Assembly (NCBI RefSeq): GCF_040054535.1
Contig: NC_090787.1
Span: 14,887,001 to 14,951,000 of the forward strand
DNA from: Antennarius striatus
Taxonomy: Eukaryota > Chordata > Actinopteri > Lophiiformes > Antennariidae
Direction of reading: 5' to 3'
Length of the DNA stretch: 64,000 bases
The notes under the pieces are model-generated. The model was given only the letters and a program-made list of their open reading frames with translations. It did not search any database and was not told the origin of the DNA. A program made the translations under genes and the position numbers. The stretch's first letter is position 1. Each line of letters opens with the position of its first letter. Shown here in pieces: positions 41,416-54,061 of the stretch.

Positions 41416-43489
41416 TCAACGCTCGCTCCTGTCTGGCGGTTTCAGAGACATGACTTCATATGTCCTTGATGACACATGATAGGTCATCCGATGCTTTACT
41501 TTCCCCCCTTCCAGATTTCTCTGAAATCATATAGTGATCAACGGAGCAACAATTGGAAAAAGAAACATTAAAAAAAACCAGTATGGTGGCATATTTACCC
41601 TGAAATGTAGATTAAATCTCTTGCTGACTATGTACAGGGCAATTGGATTGATGCAAGAATTAAGAGATGCCATGTTGATGGCAAAATAGTCCAAGACTAG
41701 AAAGATGCTGAAAAATGGAATAAACATAGATATTAGACGACCTTACTCTTAACAATGAAAAATGGTGATGAATTATTCATTCTTACCTCAGGAGCTGACA
41801 TCTATTAGGATCTTTCTCATCATATGTGGTTAATTTTAGGATTCTGCTCAGGTACAGAGGAAACCAACAAAGTGCAAACACAACCACCAGGCAGAAGACT
41901 GTTTTTGCAACTTCCCGTCTCTTAAAAGGAAAGCTGTGATCATTGAAGTTACATCAAAATGAGCAAAAATGAGATGCAAAAATATGCTTAACAGAGTCAA
42001 CTAGTAACCTGCTTGGTGTGGTCGCATAATGTGTTATCAGTGGTCTTCAGCATTTTCCTGGTCATTAGCGTGTAGAAGACGGCTGTCCAAGCCAGTGGCA
42101 TGCAAAAGTAGAAGCCAAAGAGCCACCAGTCCTTTACTTGTTTATAAAACTGTTGATTAAAAACAACAAGATTGATCAGACGTGATGCCCAATAGCTGCA
42201 ACATGCGTAAAACGATAGCTCTGTCATAGCTTTATATAAATTTACAAAGTAATCGACTGAAAACACAGAGAGTATTTCAGTTGAAATCAGGAAAAATAAT
42301 GGCGCTGAACAGAAAAGAGAGAATAGATTATTAATGTTATCTCCTAGCAGCACGTACTGCTGTACAGATGCGAAAGACAATCAAATGAAAACACATGTTG
42401 ATGATATTTGTTTTACCCTGTTGCATTACCTGCATGAACTGTGTGTTTTGATAGGGATGAAGCAAACATATCCTCAGATGCTTGTCTTTATAGTCCATTG
42501 TTATCATATCAAAGCCGACAACTTCAGGCACAGCCAGCAGGATAGAAATAACCCATATTAGTGTTATTTCGATTGCAGTCCATGCTGAAATCCCGATGCC
42601 TTTGATTCGATTCCAGGATACTACGGCTCGGTATCTGCTAAAATCAATGAAAAATATTGTGGCTCTGGGGGATTTTTTTTTTTCTGTAGAAATGATGCAT
42701 TTTTCAGTTAAGAGCATTTCAAGGGCTTATACTAAACAAATCTGTCTGCTTGATGACATACAGATAGTAGCCAGCAAACAGTGTTTTCTTGTAAGCCAAA
42801 GAACACTGCCGCTTATCATTGTACCTGTCAACACTCAAAGCGCATAAGCTCAACACAGTAATTCCAACAGAGGTCTTCTGGATGAAGGGGACAAGTTTGC
42901 ACGGGATGACACCAAATGGCCAATCTTCTGCCATAAGCTGAAACAAAAACAAAGGATAATGTCAGCAAAGAGAATCAATTCAAGGTGAGACTGAAGTTAT
43001 AAATTACACAGAAAAAGGATGTGATGCTGCAGTGTCTCATTGTGACGGCGCTGCATGGACTGAATAACTCACCCTGTATGTGTTGACTGGAATGTCGACC
43101 ACGATGTGGATGAGATCGCCCAAAGCAAGACTTGCAATGAGAATGTTCGGTCCACTTCTCATGTATTTGTTTACATATATTATTTTCAGCAAGGCTGAAT
43201 TGCCTACTACTCCAACAACAAAAACAACAACAGATACCACAGTATTGACATATTTGAATGCATCTCTGATTCCAGCCGACTCCAGGCACATAGGAGGGTG
43301 AGGTGTTTTTGGCCCTGCCATTTGGTCTGGATGAATTGAGCCGTTGGATGTTTGTTTTTCATGTATTAAAAGACCAGAGGAGGCTGTTCCTGAAAGCTCA
43401 ATTACAGCAAATGGTTTTAAATTCTGATCACTGGCCTCACTTTTGATGAGAATATTTCCCAAACAAAGAAAGAAAGCCAAGGTCCACAT
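41416..43489 (-). CDS. ednrb: Endothelin receptor type B
   Basis: Rhodopsin-class G-protein-coupled receptor for endothelin peptides, acting at the plasma membrane in neural crest, pigment-cell and vascular signalling. Coding exons in transcript order are 43489-43073, 42937-42825, 42634-42430, 42149-42009, 41920-41787, 41707-41599 and 41520-41416. They join in phase to 407 residues (human 442), with junctions where I recall them in EDNRB. The ATG at 43489 opens a signal peptide ([11 protein letters not shown]). An Asn-Gly-Ser glycosylation site follows. The disulphide cysteines are at 152 (TM3) and 233 (ICLLHP, loop 2). The DRY motif is at 176-178, [11 protein letters not shown] opens TM6, and NPIALY is at 357-362. 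[20 protein letters not shown] and [11 protein letters not shown] are close to EDNRB and differ from most other peptide receptors. The paralogue (teleosts keep two type B genes) cannot be decided here. The last exon is short and divergent, and the usual cysteine cluster after helix 8 is missing. Confidence 0.93.
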
Positions 43490-43533
43490 TGTTGATGATT
43501 TCCTCAAAACGCTCTGAAAGGTTTTTGCCAGCA
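43490..43533 (-). other. ednrb: ednrb 5' untranslated part of the first coding exon
   Basis: A splice acceptor (TTTTCACTCCAG) ends at 43534, so 44 bases of leader precede the ATG at 43489. An in-frame GTG lies in this leader but has no reason to be used. The ATG context (AACAATG) has a purine at -3. Confidence 0.65.
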
Positions 43534-43693
43534 CTGGAGTGAAAATGAGAGTGAAAATAATTAGTGCAGCATCTCAGCCTTGAGATTTGCAGTAAGCATT
43601 TGGACGAGGAATTGGATTAATTTTATTTATGGATCAAAAGGCAGCGATAAGTAAACAGCACTGATATAATATAATACAGTGATTTATACTTAC

Positions 43694-43831
43694 CTTTAGA
43701 TGAACAAAATCAGCATGACATTCTCTGCCACACAAAAAGGATGTAAGTTTAACAAAACCCTTTTCTGTTGGGACTTTGTTACTGTGCCTGCTGCAAATGT
43801 TAGAATCCAGCAGTTAAATCAGGCTTTTATA
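43694..43831 (-). promoter_or_regulatory. ednrb: ednrb promoter and non-coding first exon
   Basis: On the minus strand, TATAAAAG occupies 43831-43824. With usual spacing, transcription starts near 43798. A non-coding exon would then run to a strong donor, CTAAAG|GTAAGT, with its last base at 43694, and splice to the acceptor at 43534. A TATA box and donor in the correct order, with a short intron of about 160 bases, support the model. The exon contains two upstream ATGs, each followed by a stop within a few codons. Confidence 0.6.
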
Positions 43832-43849
43832 GACTAAGATATTGTTGAA

Positions 43850-46800
43850 AGCATTACTCATCGATCAGTCAGCAGTGACTGTAATTACCTCCCTTGATGC
43901 ATCATCCTCCATGAAAGGATGCTGTTGAATTGTATTGTCTGTTATCGCAGAGTGACATCATTTTATAGGCTTCAGCAGAGACATAATGTTACCGATGTTT
44001 ACCCTCACTAAAGCTGGCTGTTATCTTTTGTGTCGTAAAATTTCCACTTAAACCTAAACATAGCAGAATTCATATTTTAATGGAGATACTTTTATTTCTT
44101 ACAGTCACAGAGTCGGTATATTTAAAGCAAGTAAGCAAATCTATTGGGAGCAGGGAAGCTGAATGACACCTCGGATGCACATGAGCATGGAGAAAAATTG
44201 CAGCACTTGAACAATAACAACAAATAAGATTAATGTAATTGTGAAATATAAGCCCTCTTGAGATTTTTCTTCACCTAACATATCCCATTTCTTATAACAT
44301 GAGCCAGTCTGCATCCTGCTGCCTCTCCTGAGAGTCCTGGAGAAGGGGCCTCTCCCCTCTCGATAGCTTTGTGACAAGCCACAGAGCCTGGAGGAGCACA
44401 TGACATGTGAGGACCAGAAAGATCCCATTGTTAATATTACAACAGACAGCTACTCCACTTCTCTTTGAACAATGAAATCTGTGCTTCGCTAGTAGCAAAT
44501 GACCTTGGGAAACTATGTGCTGATGCGGTTTTTCAAGAAATGATACAGAAAAGTGAGCTGGTAATGAAAAAGTATGGAACTTTCACAGCCAGACTGCAGC
44601 TATCTCTGCGTTGTTGCCATATTGTTCCCCCAAATAGGCCACGGAGAGAGCCAGGATGCTTCAGCAGCTAATAAAAAAGAGATGTAATATGAAATTCCCT
44701 GAAGAATTCACAGTTTTTTTTCTTGTTATTTTGTTTTATCCATATTTTCATGCTATAAACTGACCTTAAGAACAGTTGGTAATACATTCTATTTGCCCTA
44801 AGCCGTTCTTTTATGGTTTTATAATAACATTTTCCAGTCTTGCTGGTCAAAGTGAGTAAAAGGCATTTCAGCCTGCAAAAAAAAAAGCCACAATAATCTA
44901 AATAAATACTGTCAGTGTTATCTTATTTATAAGTGAAGCCACCATTACCACAGCAACAAAGTAAATTCAATATTCTGTGTGTAAAAAGGATGCTAGAGTA
45001 GAGTTCAGTCACATCCTCTGATGGTTGGTGAGGAATTTCAAAACTATTCAGCTCCAAAATACTAGTCTGATAATAATGAGCATGCTCTCTTGTATTATCG
45101 GCTAATGTTCGGTTAGAACAGCCAGGCCACTGGTTTAGCTTCAAGGCAACAATAAAGCCTCACATCTCCTTGTAATGAAGCGACCTGAACTTTATCTTCC
45201 TTTATTTTTAGCTACTTTTTTAAGGCGGCTGGATGAAAGCCCCACGTGCTACCAATCGAACACCAAATGTCAAACTGATAAATGCAGCAACTAGAAGGTG
45301 AAAAAATTCAGTAGCTAAACACCAAAAAAAATTTTGCAAGTTGATGACTAGAATTTTCTTTTTTAAGATACCAAATCACCATCTGCTAAACACATATTTC
45401 TCTGTGAAGTTCATACATCACATATATTTCCTGCTTGTGGATGGATTATTCTGCAGCGAGAGGCTAAATTAAATTAATTTATCTGTACAATGAGTTCATA
45501 CTGTAGAGTGTAGCTTATATCATGTCTCTGAGGGGTCTGGTCTCACCAAGGTTCAAGGAGGTATCCATGCTGGATTGAAGACTCATTATGGTGGTGAGTC
45601 CTGAGACTAAGACAGATCGGGAGGGGGTGGTGCAGAACCTCTCTTTCAGCTGTCAAGGTAAGCCGTGTCATCAGTTCAGGTGCAAGCGGGTCATCTGTTC
45701 CTGCCTCCTATTGCCTTTCATGACTCAGACATCTGTTAAATTTTCCAATGATTTCTCTCTTGAGCAGCAGAAAAAAGAAATGAAATAATCAGCAGTTGGT
45801 GAAGGGTTTAGGCGGTGAGAGGGACACGGACCCTGATTCTTCACAGGTCGTCTGGTCATGGAAAACAGATGTTTAATGCAGGCAAGAAAAATCATTTTTG
45901 ATGGTCAGATGGTCAGGGTTGGAACACAAAGTGAATCAAAGTTGAATAGGGAGAAAAAAATAAAGAAAAGAAGAGTTTTCTGATGCTAATGTACATAACT
46001 TCATTTTACTAAACTCAACCTGGATCATTTTTTAATGAGCTGTTTCTCAAGGTCTGCATGTCAGAATAAAATTGAGAACCAGATTAAAGTACCCAGGAGG
46101 ATATATAATTAGCTTGCTGGCTAAATGTGTTAAAGTAAGGCTGAACTTTATTAGCTCTAACATAATCACAGAGTAATGTCAATATCAGCACTCAAAATCC
46201 AATTATGTAATATATATAATGGAAACTAGTCCATTCTGCATAATGGGTGTTTTTAGTTTTAGTACTTTCAATGTGTTTTGATGGAAATATTTTACTTTCA
46301 CACAAGTAAACTTACTTTCACTTCGATAGATAGTCTGAGCAGTTCTACCCCAGCTGCCAAAATCCCAAAGACGCCTCTCCAAAAGCTTTATAGTCTGAAA
46401 CACACAGACTGTAACCCTGTCTGTTACTTGCAAGAATCTTTTTATGTGCTATACTTGTAGATTATACATCAACGACTTACAGATAACCATCTATTCAGGT
46501 CTCATTGACATCAGAATTCAGAGGATGAAGAGAAGCCAAAAGATGAATATGATTCATGTAGTGCAGACCCTCTGTGACTTATCCTATCCTAGACAAAACA
46601 AACTCATGTTGGGAAGGCAGCGTCCTCTTTCTGTTCTCTCTCTCTCTACATTTCTAGTGCTTGGAAATGACTGTGATGGTTTTTCATTTTTCCAACAATA
46701 ATAGCAAGGTGTGGAGGCTATAATATTAGAGGTGGAGAGGTAATTTAGAGTCTGTGTTTTCGATACGCTGTAAGTTTGAGGAGTTGAATCCAAACATGAC

Positions 46801-46986
46801 GCCCATCTGTCTCAGTGGGACTCCAGCCGGCAGCCCTTCACACCCAGTGAACTTCAGGAAAATGAAACAGACCATGAGAGGGTGAGAACGACTTGTTTAC
46901 CTCCCTCCACAAGACATCGGAAACAAAATAATTAGAAATAACTGCTCTGATTGATTGTTTGAGGGGAAAAAGGAGGAGGAGTAAAA
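43850..46986. other. Intergenic interval between ednrb and the unidentified gene
   Basis: About 3.1 kb between two divergent genes. I see no exon chain; the open frames at 44141-44498 (-) and 45588-45788 (+) lack matching splice sites and family similarity. The interval should hold the upstream control regions of both flanking genes. Confidence 0.55.
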
Positions 46987-49900
46987 ATGGCCGATGCATC
47001 CATCATGACTGAGGAGGAGGAGGAGGAGGAGGAAGCTGCACAAAGGAAGGTAGGGAACAGATGAACGACATAGTCCCTCTGCATGAATAGGACGAATAGA
47101 AGAGGTGGGTGGTATTTCATGTTTACTACTAACAAACTATCAATAAAACATATCCCCCTTTGTCTGCTCAGGCTTTAATGATACCAAAAGGAGAGCCTCT
47201 GGGTTATCAAAAGAGATTTCTATATCAAGGCTTTGCATCTTCAATACAGTAGGTGTGAAAAACACTACTGACATGTTAACACTACACAAAGAGGCAAATG
47301 GAAATCAAAAGGTATGTTTGAAAATGTTTCCATAATCACATTTCTCTACTATGACCTTGTTTAGTGTATTCACAATAGATATATTAAATAACTTGATTTT
47401 TTTTAAAAAGAAAGACAAGAAAACATTTCAACAAAAGGATGTAATGGAATGTTTCTCCAAAGGAGGGAAATGCAGTCATGGTACAGGTTTTGTATCCTTT
47501 TAAGCATTGTACAAAGTGGAAGATCAAGGACAAGGTCAGATAATTTCATGAAAGCATACATATTTGTTCCCTTTGATAAAGCGTTTGCGCAGTGCTAATG
47601 ATTCTTAATAGACAAAGTAATCCTCTTGGGAAGGAATCCTTTGTAATATCCAAAGTAGAAGCTACTCGCATAATATTGGTGTACAAGAACATAGAATGCA
47701 GACTCAATAGCATTCCAGTCAAATGATAGTGCTTGCTACTCCTTAGTGACTTTTGGTATGCACATTACATTCAGATGCACGCTACGTACAGGTAGTTGTT
47801 TCATATTTTTGAAAATTGCTTGCTGGTGGAAAGTCAGATCTTAATCGTAAATACTCATAATGGTATATCTGACTTTATCTTAGCATAATTACTGGAAACA
47901 ATGGCAAACTGCTAGCCCAACCTGTGCATGAAGATTGCAAACTAGAACCTATTATATTCTATTTAAAGCGTTAAAACTTTTCAAATGACCCTATTCTATC
48001 TGTGTACCGAAGGAAGATCAAGGTTCAGGAAGATCAGTTTATTCTTCAAGCCAGTTGCTCATGAACACTACTTTTGTGATGTAAATAGCGAACTGTAATG
48101 ATTTATTTACATTATCTGCAAACTATGATCCAGTGGAAGATTGTTAATTAGTAACAGGCCTTTAAATTATTGAAGTCACACAGCCACTGAACATGTATGA
48201 TTGAGAAAACTTGCATTTGATACATTTGAATTTTGCACAGTAAATCATGTTGCAGAGAAATGACTCCCATGATTCCCTACTTTCCTCTTGCTTCCTCTTT
48301 GAATTCAATTTTACTTTTGAATCATTGGCATTTTATTTATTGGCACAAATGTTTCAATGACAGTAATAACTTCTCATAAGTGCAGCTAAAAAACGAACAT
48401 GAAATATACTTTTTTTTAAAAATACTGTAGGTTTATGATACAATGAGGTGGACTATAAAATGCAATTGTAATAGAACAACTCCATGTAATGGAAAAAAGT
48501 GTGAAGATACAAAAGAAAAAAAGATTAATAGATGTAGACAAGGTGGATTTGAAAGAGCTTCATCCCAGGCTTTTCTTTATTTTATGTCAAACAAAGAAGC
48601 CGTTTCTTCGTATTTTGTGGTTGCTATGTTACAATAGGAAAAAGAAATTGAAAATCTTTTGACCAATCTGCACCTGATTCAAAATGGATTGTCTTTCCAT
48701 TCATCTATGGTTCAAATTTTCTCTGAAATGAATGTAGGTTATAACAAAGATGTGTACACGAATAAACAGAAGTGAATTCAATAACAAATTATAAACAAAA
48801 AGCGGGCATGGGAAGAAATTCTGCACATTTACAGAGACCTACTAAGAGAACTAAGTGACAATGGGTTCCCAAGACAGAAAATAAAAATCTTTGCAGCGTT
48901 TGATATTGTCTTATTTTATAAAAGACACTGTAGCTCATCGTTTGAAAAACTATGAAGAAGTTAAGCTAAGGATTATGGATTCCTCCTCAAACCGCAACAT
49001 CAAACAAATGAACATCATGCTTCCCAAAAAGGAGGGAGTTTGGTGATATTTAAAGACCAGTTACGGGTCGAGTTCTTCCATCATGTTTGAGGTTTTTCAT
49101 ACGACTGAAGAAGAAGTAAGCCTGTGGATACCTGAGGTGATCAGGTCTGGAGCCTGATTAGAGATCAGACGAAGAGTGAAGAACATGTCATTCCTATGCA
49201 TTTATCACACAATAACTGTTTGACCTTGTATAGTAGAAAGTAGTTAATGTCACACAAATTATCTGCAGAACTAAAACTTTACATTTAACACACTGTGGAA
49301 GGGAAAAATACCCAGAGGATGGTTTACGACTCCAGATCCACCATGGGGTATCCTGTCTCGTCAAACTCGGAGCAGTGATGACCTTGACAAAACCTTTTGG
49401 TATCAAGCTATGAGCATGAGACGTTTATCTGAACTCTACTGAGAATTTTTATTTTATTAACATTTCAAATTCATGCACTTTTATAGAGATCCCGTAGACA
49501 GGTGGTGAATAGATGCAATTAGCATACGGTATACAAGGTCTTTTTTGTGTGTGTCTTTTATAGAGATAGCTTTATAGTTCGTGAAGAAACACTGAATTTT
49601 AATCTTCATATTATTTTATCTCATGAACGATAATATGACATGGTATCCAGAGACATAGTTTTGATTTATTCATGAAGCACAAGTTAAAGACCTCAAAGAT
49701 TTTAATAAATAATAAAGTGTCTTTGTTTTGTTCCCTCAAAGCACTCCTAAAAACATGAAATCTGAGTTGGAGATATGCCCAGATAATGAAGAGCTGGATT
49801 CACTCAGCAAGGATACTCCCCAGAGTCCCAAAGACTGCCAAGGAGAAACTGAAGAGTCTTTAACTAATCTGGACAAGGTGTGAAGGAAAATGCCACTTTG

Positions 49901-52900
49901 AAACAGCTTATTTCCTTTAATAAAAAATATGAATTCATTTACGGAACATGCAATTAGTCTGCGTTTTTGTGGTGTCAAAACTCACCTGTCTGCTGCTGGG
50001 GTTTTTTTTGTAAATGCCAAACAATAATGTGCTTTTTGAATACCTCATTAAGTGGAATGTTTGGATACTTAGATGTTTGTGGTGGTCTATTTTTGAGATA
50101 GAAAATATGATTAAAAAAATGAAGAAGCGTATCTAAGCCAACATTGATTTCAAATGCCAACTTTATCAGAGCAGTCGTTGCTGCCTGTGTGTGGACCGCA
50201 ACAAATGTTTACTGCCAATAGCCGAAGGAGGCTCTGGTGACCAGTGAAGAGAAGGCTACCAGTACAGTATGGCCCAGGATGACCCAAAACACACAGGAGG
50301 TGACAAACAGGGCATGTGTGCATTTATCACTACTACTGCTGCCACTTTTACTCTTGTGCTGGAACTTGGAAAAGGGATGTTATAAAGGGAGTCACAGTCG
50401 TTTGAATCTTATAAGCTATTTAGAATCTCACTGTGACATTTAGTCACAGCTTAACAACAATTTCCTAATGCTATGTGTGTGTATATATGTGTGTAGAGAG
50501 AGAGAGAGAAATGCCACAACTATTGGATGAATTGTTGTCATGGCAGTGGTTCAGTGGCTGCAGAGAACAAATCCAACATTTCAATGATCTCCCTGCTCTC
50601 CCTGTATGTAACATCACATCCAAATACCTGCAACGATTCACAGTCTCATGAGCTTCAGATTAAGTTTGTGCTTTGTTCTAATTAGCAAAAGTTAACAGAA
50701 AACAGTGAATATTAGCATTGTATATACTGTATAACATTTAGGCATTCTAGTATTAAGCTAAATGCTAATTCTGCCTTGCTAAAATTAGAATTAATCTCAA
50801 GGCACAGATAAGATTTACAAACTAGTTCAGGTTTTAAATGAAAAAATCCGGTCTGAAAGGTATCAATGAGACACTCATTCATTCGTACATCTGACTGATT
50901 TTGGTTTCTTGATTTCACTGATTACTGAACTACTTTGATCAGAATCTGGTTTACTGAACTTGAATTTGTATTTAAAGTGCAATTTGATACAACCTAATGA
51001 ATATCTCAACAATTTTCTGAATATCCGCAACAATTAGGCTAAAATTTTCTTCGAAAAAGTATTTGAGTACTAATAAATATCAATAAATAGTAACTAAACC
51101 AGTATTTCAACATTTCCCCCTTCTCTATTTTTCTTGGGTTCCCTTTGTGTCAGGTGTTCTGCTGTGAGAGGACACTTAAGGTATCAGAGATTCTGCTGAA
51201 AAGAGCGGTGGTTATCACATTAGATAGCGTGAATGACAGAGGCGCAGTGATACAGAGAGATTAAGGGTCCGGATCGCTCTTGTCCAATCCAAACTCCTAC
51301 AGCTAAAACCCTTTCAAATTTCCATGCCATTGAGTCCGTGACGCGTCATTTTCCTTGACACACTGTAGTTTGAACAGTTTTGTGTATGGAAGCAGCTCAG
51401 ATCATCTAAACCCTAGAGGTTATACACACCATCAACCACAGACAGATATCTCAAGCATGTTAAATTCACCAGCTCCTGTCTCTTCCTTGTCCTCATCCAT
51501 TTCACAACAACTTTAAATGAAGGACAGATGTGTTATCTGCTGCCCTGCACAACAGATTCTCAGATGACGCTTGAAGAGTGAAGCCCATTCCATTCCCTTA
51601 AATTAAGACTGTGAATTCTTTAAAACTTTTAAAGAAAATATGTTGGAAACAAGTTATTGCCATATGTTGAATTTGCAGTCGAGCTGGCTGAGGCTGTATG
51701 ATCTGGTCATTTCACAGTGGAGAAAGCCACATGAATTATTGAATCCATTTGGTTGAGCTGGGGAGTGGAACTGCTTGTCAAACAACAATGGTCAAACACC
51801 TATCGTCAAGTGGGATTCGGCAGGTGTGGCGGCCTTTAGAGTGAATCTTCTTGACATGACCCCATAAATAGTTAATGCCTTATTGTTTACCTTAATTATA
51901 ATTTAAAGCCATCCTTCAAGACTTGCTATGTTCTTTTCTGCAGACGAACCTGTGAACCCACAGCGGCTGCCTTTGGTATATTAGAATCATTCCTCACATT
52001 TTATTTCACCTTGTAAATATTACCGATGCAAATTCAGCACATTATGTTGTAATTAAATTCTAACACCAGCTGTCTATAGAGGCATTTCAAGTTTAGTTTA
52101 ATTAATGCGAACATTTACAGCATTCAGAAATAACAACCTGTTTGGGTAAAACATTAAAACCCCTGAGGGGCTTATTGTTCACAAGCTGCTTCCCTTTTTG
52201 AGGGTGGTTCTGACTCCATGGGAAGACGCCCACCGCAGTGATGCAGGAGGCTTGAAGACAATCAGCATTATGTTCATGCACCTTCAGCCTGACACTGAGC
52301 CCCAACCTCAACATCTGTGCCCAATCCCAACAGCCCATCGGCATTGCTTTCATTCCTGAGCAAGAAGACATCAGTCTCCTCCAGCACATGATGGCTGTTT
52401 GTAAAAAGACATTTATGAATGGAAATGAGGACAGATATGCAAATTAAAAATGTCATGATAAACATTTGTTCAGCCAATGGTAACATCACATTTAAGCATT
52501 TACTAAGCCAAAATACCCAACACACATTTACACATGTCCTCATACAATATTGGTAGTAATGGAGAAGAAAATGTACTGGTCAGCTGATTCATGGAGAAAT
52601 ATTTAAACTTTTTTAAATTTAAAATACTTAATAGCTGTCCACAGAATTTAATTCTCACATCTCAGTTTTTGAGAAAATCAATGTGATACACTCACCCTCA
52701 CACACAAATGGACAGAACCTACCGGTTCTTCAGTTTAAAATGCGGCGCCGTACAGCATCTGGCAATTCCATACACTTCTGCATTACATTAGGTCACCAAT
52801 TGTCAGTGTGTTATCACCACGGGTAGACGTCTTACACCATAATGTGGACTGAAAACTTCCTGGTTCATGGCTACACACCATTAAAATATACTGTTGCCAT

Positions 52901-53568
52901 GATCACTTTTTCTACAAATATAGTTTTTTTGAAAACTTTGTCCTTATGATGAGATTGCACTGACGATCAGGTCAAATGTCTAGGAGAAACACTGCTCAAT
53001 TGTGATTAACACCCCATCCAAAATCGTGCATGGCCCTTCATTCAAAATTGCTAACTTCCTGTTCAGGTCAAGACACCATGAGGATTTTAGAGGTCATGCA
53101 TAAAATTCTGAGAGCATTGAAGTAGAACAGATGAATGGACGGGCTTCATTCCAAATTTCCCAGTCTACTTTGTGGTGGATTATAAAATTCACTGCATGAC
53201 TTCACGTAGAAGCAAAATTGAGACTTGATGTCTCTTAAATAATTGATTATTTCTAGTCCCAGAAATACAAGTGGAGACCACATTCCAGGCCTAATCATTG
53301 AGTCTACTTTCTTTTGTATTTCCTTTCAGTTGAGCTGAATCAAGGCAGAAATCTAACAAGGCAGAAGCCTGCCATGCTTCAGAGGCAGCTGCAGCAGAGG
53401 AGCAAAGAGATCAATGTGTTATACCAGAATATCCAGTCCCTCATCACCTATCAAAAGACTGTCAGGCAGCAGCAGGTCAAGCCCCAGCAAAGCCTCATCT
53501 CACAGATGGAAAGACAGTGGCTGCCAATGAAGCAGCAACAGTCTGCCAAGAAGACCCCCCAAAGCTAA
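46987..53568 (+). CDS. Unidentified small gene, Glu-run start and Gln-rich coiled-coil end
   Basis: I do not recognise this protein. The exon chain rests on splice sites and phase. Exon 46987-47049 starts AAAATGGCC and encodes MADASIMT, eight glutamates and AAQRK, followed by donor AAG|GTAGGG. Exon 47172-47248 (ALMIPKGEPLGYQKRF...) ends in phase 2. Exon 49742-49877 has many acidic and Ser/Pro residues and enters in exactly that phase. Exon 50228-50299 is weaker because its acceptor lacks a pyrimidine tract. The final exon 53330-53568 has a strong acceptor and ends at TAA; it encodes a charged, Gln-rich segment (QRQLQQRSKEINVLYQNIQ) likely to form a coiled coil. One linking exon is needed to correct the phase; 52334-52400 fits. 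With it, the product has about 217 residues, no signal peptide and no membrane segment. In human the gene converging on COG3 is glutamate-rich ERICH6B, but I see no clear similarity to it. Function unknown. Confidence 0.5.
47010..47034 (+). repeat. (GAG)n trinucleotide run within an exon
   Basis: Seven GAG codons followed by GAA, inside the first coding exon of the unidentified gene, encode eight consecutive glutamates. The unit length of three keeps the frame open whatever the copy number. Confidence 0.85.
52334..52400 (+). other. Candidate linking exon of the unidentified gene
   Basis: An acceptor with a C/T-rich lead (CCCAATCCCAACAG) is followed by 67 bases in phase 0, encoding PIGIAFIPEQEDISLLQHMM and two more residues, up to a weak donor TTT|GTAAAA in phase 1. 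This is the phase change needed to join the exon ending at 50299 to the one starting at 53330. The same frame stays open for about 190 bases, and the opposite strand is open too, so chance or a repeat cannot be excluded. Confidence 0.3.
52700..53110. repeat. Possible degenerate interspersed repeat in an intron
   Basis: Phrases such as CACCCCATCCAAAATCGTGCATGG and AAATTGCTAACTTCCTGTTC resemble a dispersed fish repeat with the core CAAAATGGC..GACTTCCTGTT, here present about twice in altered form. I cannot give a family or exact ends. Confidence 0.3.
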
Positions 53569-54055
53569 CGACGTCCTTGATTGGCAGCTTCTCATCTGTG
53601 TGAAGTGACTCGCACTGTAGCGTTCCATGAATTTAAATTCAATGACAAAATGCTTTCAAGAAGTGAACTCAAAAGTACATCTGTGTTTTTAATCAGAATG
53701 TTCATAAATAGTATAGCTGTACACATCATTTTACAGAGGACACACCAAAGCAAACATTACATTGACAAAGTCCTGTTACTTTACTCTGAGAGGACCATTA
53801 GGAAACACACCCAGAAATCATACGATCTATAGTGCAAAACTGCCAAGTCAATGGTCCAAATGTAAAAGTACATTAGTATTAATCAATCTATTTATAAAAA
53901 GAAAAGGTATAAAACATAGGTTTTCACTAATTTACATATTTGCAAAGAATAACATTTTTTTCCTCTTTAAAGAAACATGTGATGGATTTTATGATGATTA
54001 GAGGGGGAAACCTGTTGGACCTGAGAGTCCGGTAGCTCACCATGTCACAAGAGTT

Positions 54056-54061
54056 TTATTG
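54056..54061 (-). terminator. cog3: cog3 poly(A) signal candidate
   Basis: On the minus strand, AATAAA lies about 610 bases past the cog3 stop codon and is followed by a GT-rich stretch (CTTGTGACATGGTGAG), which is the expected arrangement for a 3' end. The cog3 3' untranslated region would span about 54035-54667. Confidence 0.55.

Noticed and set aside
48443-48637. 64-codon frame considered as an extra exon of the unidentified gene
   Set aside because: The sequence is AT-rich with Lys/Asn-biased composition and has no acceptor or donor matching the phase 2 join between 47248 and 49742, which already fit each other.
49021-49180. Possible exon or element with GAAGAAGAAGTAAGCC
   Set aside because: It has a donor-like motif but no acceptor in a compatible frame and no similarity I could name.
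51154-51180. Small exon candidate after a good pyrimidine tract (TTTGTGTCAG)
   Set aside because: Its 27 bases keep phase 0 and cannot supply the phase change needed before 53330; there is no independent support.
51943-51974. Exon candidate after TTCTTTTCTGCAG
   Set aside because: In the phase dictated by the preceding exon it reads into a stop (ACG AAC CTG TGA).
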